From positions 62,001-126,000 of the forward strand of contig JABVXU010000045.1 of NCBI GenBank assembly GCA_013365365.1: 64,000 nt of DNA. Direction: 5' to 3'. Made by a program: the position numbers and the translations under genes. The notes below the pieces were generated by a model. The model was not told the origin of the DNA and did not search any database. It saw only the letters and a program-made list of their open reading frames with translations. This DNA comes from Cruorifilaria tuberocauda (lineage: Eukaryota; Nematoda; Chromadorea; Rhabditida; Onchocercidae). Below, one piece after another: positions 53,170 to 64,000 of the stretch. Every line of letters begins with the position of its first letter. The stretch's first letter is position 1.

Positions 53170-53980
53170 GTTATGGGAATTTATTCTTCTAAGCTTTATT
53201 AAAATCCAGGCATTTCACTTCTGATATCTTCATTTATCATTTTATCACAATCATTCAAATGGTATTCCTTAATCATGAAGATAAATAGCATTCCTTATTC
53301 AATGTGAAATAAAAAAAAACGTGATAATAAAATCTATTTGCCTCAAAATGTACTACTACATCATACATATCATACCCGATTAGTTCTGCTCTATGGGAAT
53401 TAACTGTATTAGAAATTTTCCAAAATGATTTTACAAATAAATATATAGAATACTTGAATATATAAAATATCAATGATCATATTAAACTACGATATTTCCC
53501 TCCTGCTAATTAGCGTTTTAGTGAAGCAGCACCTAAAATAATACATGGAATAACGATATGCCCATAATTGGCAACTACTGTGAGCTTTGCCATAGATAAC
53601 TTCTGTTAATTGCTCAATTATGTTAGAAGAAAATTTATCAGTAAGTGAAGGCCTGCAGATGTACACATAATACTCAACTGTAAACATTTATAGAGAAAAC
53701 GGCTTTGGAATTTCAAAATTTAATGAAGCTTAGAAAAGATCTGAAAAAAAACAAATTTCGACTGCTGATGCTAAACTCATTTGCTGCTTTAAGGAACATG
53801 AAATTTAAAAACATGAGTGTGGAAAAATGAAATTGTACAAATTCGATCTTCAATTAAAAACAGTTCCGCAGTAAAGTATGGCATTTGGTATATTACATCA
53901 GCAATATATAAATTATACGCATAACTATAACAGCAATTCTTAAGTAGTTCCATATTATTATTGAAAGAAAGTTATAGAGA

Positions 53981-56769
53981 TCAATTAATATTATCATTCG
54001 TGGTATTTCGAATAAACGGCCGAATGATATCCATTGCCTGCGATAGCTCTAAAATAGCACTAATTGTATATATTCGCACGTTACAAAGGCAACAAAACGA
54101 TGCCATGAGTTAGCCGGATAGTTCAAATCGGTAGAGGCTAAATAAGTAGCAGCACAAATGAGATAGTTTTGAAGGAGGATTCTTCGAGAAATTTCTGAAT
54201 ATCTTACCAAATATTGTGTTAAAATAACTACTACAACGAAAAATGTCGAAAAAAAAACTTGGAAATTTATAGGAAGAGCCAAATCTATCTAAATTATTTT
54301 TAAATGAAATAAAAAGTATAAAATAGTAATATTAACTTCTACAAGCTTGGAGATATTTCACAAATCAATAACCATATTGTACGGCAATCAAAATTTGTTG
54401 AATTTAATTTCTTGGAAAATTTCTTTTCCATAAACCATCAAAATTTACTTTTGAAAACAAATAATTTTGGTTTTCATTGAAAGAATTAATTACAGTTCCA
54501 AAGGAAAATATCACCAAATTACCTTGTATTAAGTAGTTAAGTTTCGCATCATTCAGTGCTATTGATATATTTTCCTGGTTATTAGAACGCATGTTCATTA
54601 TATACACCTAAAAGTTCAATCAGTAGAACTGACCAGCTTCAATTAACTTACGGTATTCCGTAAGCTGACTGAATCTGAATAATCTTTACGATATTTATCA
54701 ACGTCATTACACGATAAAATATAACGTTAAATATAAAATGAAATTTTAAACCACATTAATATATTTAAATGAATAATAAAACTAATAGGGAGAGATTGGG
54801 CATAACAAAATTAGAAAAACAGAAGCCCAAAAAAAATAAAATTAGAAGAAAAAAAAAATCCTTTTCTTACTTTCCCATTTTCTCCTTCCTTGGCATCCAC
54901 TGAAGAAATCGTAAGAGATGAGGCTAAATTAATAAGACTAAAAAAAGTTTTAATTACTATTTTCATTAGATATTATTTCGTATTTTGCCCACGATGATTC
55001 CACCATTACGTTCATATCACCAGATTTTTAGTACCAATTTTCAACGCTATGAACGGGGTGACTCTCCATACTTTACTAACTTAAAGAATCCATAAGCTCA
55101 AATCATAACATCCAAAACTTCAAGATGATTCCATAGCGCGTTGCTTCTTAAGCAAATTAATCTATATAAAATCCCTAAAAATTCAGATACAAACAACCAC
55201 GAGGAAAATTGTGCAACAAAACACTCTTCAATTTCTCCAAATTCATCGCGTAAACCTTCGTCAACTGTTTGCAGTGTTCTGAAAAAACTTCAAAAATTAA
55301 AAACTAACAAATTTCTAAATGAAATAAATGCGAGTTATATGGACACAACAAATAAAGAGAATGAAGTCAAGTTATGGAGACGCAATTTGATTAAAACTTT
55401 GTAAGGTGACAAATAATAAGAAAACTAGAACTTCAAAAAAAATGAAGAAAATCATATACCTGCAGGAAGACCCAATTGTTGCATTTCCAGTTCAAGATCT
55501 CTGGCTGAACATGCACTTTTAGTTGTTTTTTCCAATATGAATGTAAGTGCTGCTAACATTCCTTTCAAAGAATCGTCATCTAAAGAAAAGTAAAGAAAAT
55601 AGCAGTAGTACTCCAGTAGGCTTTATCAGAAAAAACACAAGAAACTGAAATCATATATTTTATACGACCAGTAAGTACAAAAAATCATCTGAATCTTAGC
55701 CAGAAAAATAGTATGCAAATCTGATCAGTGGCCTATCAAATTTGGTAACAATCCTTAATCGTTAACACTTTAAAAAACAAATATGGATACAATCATATTG
55801 TTCACTGCTAGTTTAAAAATCCATAAAATACACTTAAAAGTAGCGAAAACAAAACAGCATATCAGAATCCTTTCATAGAGAATGCAACCTATTGATAACA
55901 CTTTATCTATGAAAAACCTGAGTAGCATTTACCAAAAGTTTTGTCGGTATTAAGGATTGAAAGATTTTCATCACTCCATTCAATCCTACCACTGATTAGA
56001 CACTCTGCACAACTCGAACACCAATTTTTGAACTTAAGTACCGGCTGAAAAGGCCACTACGTGATAATCAAATAGATTATGAAAAATTATTTTAAACCAA
56101 AAGCACTGTTATTGATATTTGCAAAATCCTTCATAACATTAACAAATACTTTTATCTTGCATTTATATTTATTAAAAGGATACGTCGATCAGACATGCTA
56201 AAAAAAGAGTGGATTTAAACAATCAATAACTTCTTCGGATCGTCTTATTTTTAAAGTTTTTCAACAGCTCATGATAATAAAATTTCTTTGATAAAATGAA
56301 AAAACTGACAAGTTTTGACAAAGAAGCCATTTCAGCCAAAATCCAATCCGGACAGTCCATACCACCAACAAAATGAAACTTCTGAAATAATAAAATGTTT
56401 TAAATTACTTAGTGACTATACAGTTTCTAAACACTTTCCGAGAGCATAATCTCTTGGAAAAAAATCATGTTGGTTGGGAAAGACCCAATGTGGACTTGTA
56501 AGCTATTTCAGGTCAATAGAAACAACTAACAGCTCAAATCAGCGCGATAACGAGGATTTCGAGATAGGGCTACATAAAGTCTGAGTAAGCGGCATAAGAC
56601 AAATGGGAAGGGAGAGAAAAAGCTATGTAATACATTCAAAAGGAATATCTGATTGTTTCATAGCTATTTTTGTATCCGTCTTCACACTGCACTTCAATAG
56701 TTAGTTTCAATTCAGGATTAACTAGACCTTTAAACTTCGAATTAAAAAAATATGAAATTTGCTTACCAT
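53981..56769 (-). CDS. COMMD4: COMM domain-containing protein 4
   Basis: Nine exons in phase: 56767-56769, 56310-56381, 55933-56044, 55460-55579, 55198-55278, 55035-55079, 54871-54923, 54523-54607 and 53981-54048; 212 residues, close to the 199 of human COMMD4. Matches include MKFHFVGGMDCPDWILAEMA, KNWCSSCAECLISGRIEW, LEMQQLGLPAEHCKQLTKVY, the COMM-domain signature SKVWRVTPFIA and the C-terminal LSQAMDIIRPFIR. COMMD proteins form the heterodecameric part of the Commander complex, which recycles endosomal cargo, and bind cullins. The first coding exon is only the ATG. The donor of the exon ending at 55198 is weak (GTG|GTTGTT), and a cut three bases earlier would change one residue. All other junctions are firm by homology and phase. 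Confidence 0.92.
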
Positions 56770-57623
56770 TATCTCATATCAAGTTCGATGTGATTCACTG
56801 GAAAATGTCTTTTCGGAAAAATCCAACGCAAAATTTTATTGGAAGAGAAAAAAGAAGGAAGGAAATTGCGGATTAGTATCGCTGAAGCTAAAATACTCCA
56901 CACTGTCTCAGAAGCAAAGCAATCTTTTTTCTGCGAATCAGTACAACTCGGACAGTCCTCAGGTGTGCGTAAGACCAAATTAGATTCACAAGCAAATTCA
57001 TGACGGAAAAGAAGAAATAAACACTCTTAGTACTCTTGTACACACTAACTGCTACTTTTTCTCCCCGCCCGGAAAATGAACAGCGAGAAGCAAATCGCTA
57101 ATCGAAACATACTATCGTACGGCGCGGTTCACAATTTTCATTGTGACAAAGTCATTGTAGCTTATTAGATATTGGTTGGCTGTGATGCTGGTTTTTGCGA
57201 AATAGTGTGGAAGGTAGTATGACAGGGCTCGAGGTGGAAAAGAATATGGAAGTAGGAGTGACAGAGAGTTAGAGGGATCGGTTTAAAGAATGTTAGACGA
57301 GCGATAGAAAGTGCAGTGCAATGTGCAAGAAGTTGGATGATGAGTGAGTGCAGGGAGTGGATCGGTGTTTATCGTTTTTTATAAGTGGGACAGAGAAAGG
57401 TCATCATTCATTCTTGATAGTGTTGTCTTATTAAGAGGTCGGCGGGATGTGCACAGTTCTGTAACCTTTTCAATTCAGAAGTTGTACTTCTTGAATATCT
57501 TCTATCTTACACTTCCATATTTGCGTCAAATATGTTTTCATTACGAAAATTAACCTTTTTTTGAAGTGAATTGAAGTGCCGCTATGAGTATTTTAAATTC
57601 TTTTCTAGGCAATTCTGTCCAAG
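56770..57623. promoter_or_regulatory. divergent promoter region of COMMD4 and smg-2
   Basis: The 854 bp between the COMMD4 start (minus) and the smg-2 start (plus) must hold both promoters unless leaders are long. A GC-richer core with CCCCGCCCGG lies at about 57060-57130. The smg-2 ATG has an acceptor-like TTTTCTAG at 57601-57608, 15 bp upstream, suited to spliced-leader trans-splicing or a leader intron. A two-codon upstream frame precedes COMMD4. Confidence 0.5.

Positions 57624-64000
<6,377 letters not shown>

Larger units (their letters stand above)
48749..53980. other. intergenic region between the Sp-factor and COMMD4 genes
   Basis: About 5.2 kb, mostly AT-rich, upstream of the Sp gene and downstream of COMMD4. 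It contains a 105-codon minus frame at 49314-49631 (listed), a promoter-like GC-richer patch near 50.85 kb (listed), a GC-richer patch at 51.40-51.56 kb without clear coding sense, a short signal-like frame at 51907-52023 (listed) and a hairpin near 53.14 kb (listed). Confidence 0.5.

Noticed and set aside
55141..55404. 87-codon plus-strand open frame that looks like a small gene
   Set aside because: It lies antisense across COMMD4 exon 55198-55278, which matches COMMD4 by homology and phase. The plus frame has no recognisable domain.

Overview
The window looks like nuclear DNA of a parasitic nematode, most likely a filarial worm (inference). The sequence is strongly AT-rich. Genes are split into many short exons (45 to 364 bp for most) with GT-AG introns and the nematode acceptor TTTTCAG/TTTTTAG. 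Several proteins are clear nematode or animal orthologues. I see no bacterial operons, CRISPR arrays, tRNAs or rRNAs. I assembled gene models by hand by checking splice sites and reading phase at every junction.

Layout from left to right: (1) 1-2071, minus: 5' half of an ALIX/ALX-1 BRO1-domain gene running off the left edge. (2) 2072-7981: non-coding, with a decayed C2H2 zinc-finger gene near 5.1-5.6 kb. (3) 7982-19103, minus: a 19-exon gene for a predicted mucin-like type I membrane protein of about 948 aa, with signal peptide, Ser/Thr-rich ectodomain, Glu-Pro repeat, SEA domain with an autoproteolysis-type GSVIV site, one membrane span and a 76-aa tail. (4) 19104-31753: gene-poor, with GA microsatellites and another possible zinc-finger relic near 29.7-30.0 kb. 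(5) 31754-35006, minus: a complete 9-exon astacin metalloprotease with a Thr in place of the Met of the Met-turn and a 36-bp-arm hairpin in one intron. (6) 37183-40176, plus: complete 7-exon tetraspanin. (7) 42847-43722, plus: complete NEDD8 (ned-8). (8) 44413-48748, minus: Sp-family transcription factor with Btd box and zinc finger 1; fingers 2 and 3 were not found. (9) 48749-53980: mostly non-coding, with a GC-richer promoter-like patch near 50.85 kb. (10) 53981-56769, minus: complete 9-exon COMMD4 whose first coding exon is only the start codon. (11) 57624 to the right edge, plus: UPF1/SMG-2 helicase, 18 exons seen, divergent from COMMD4.

The genes do not form one pathway. Housekeeping functions (endosomal sorting, neddylation, COMMD/cullin regulation, nonsense-mediated decay) are interleaved with surface or secreted proteins (SEA mucin, astacin, tetraspanin). 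ned-8 and COMMD4 both touch cullin-RING ligase control, but nothing here shows that they are co-regulated. The most unusual items are the SEA-domain mucin with alternative C-terminal exons, the near-perfect intronic hairpin, the Met-turn substitution in the astacin, and the decayed zinc-finger clusters.
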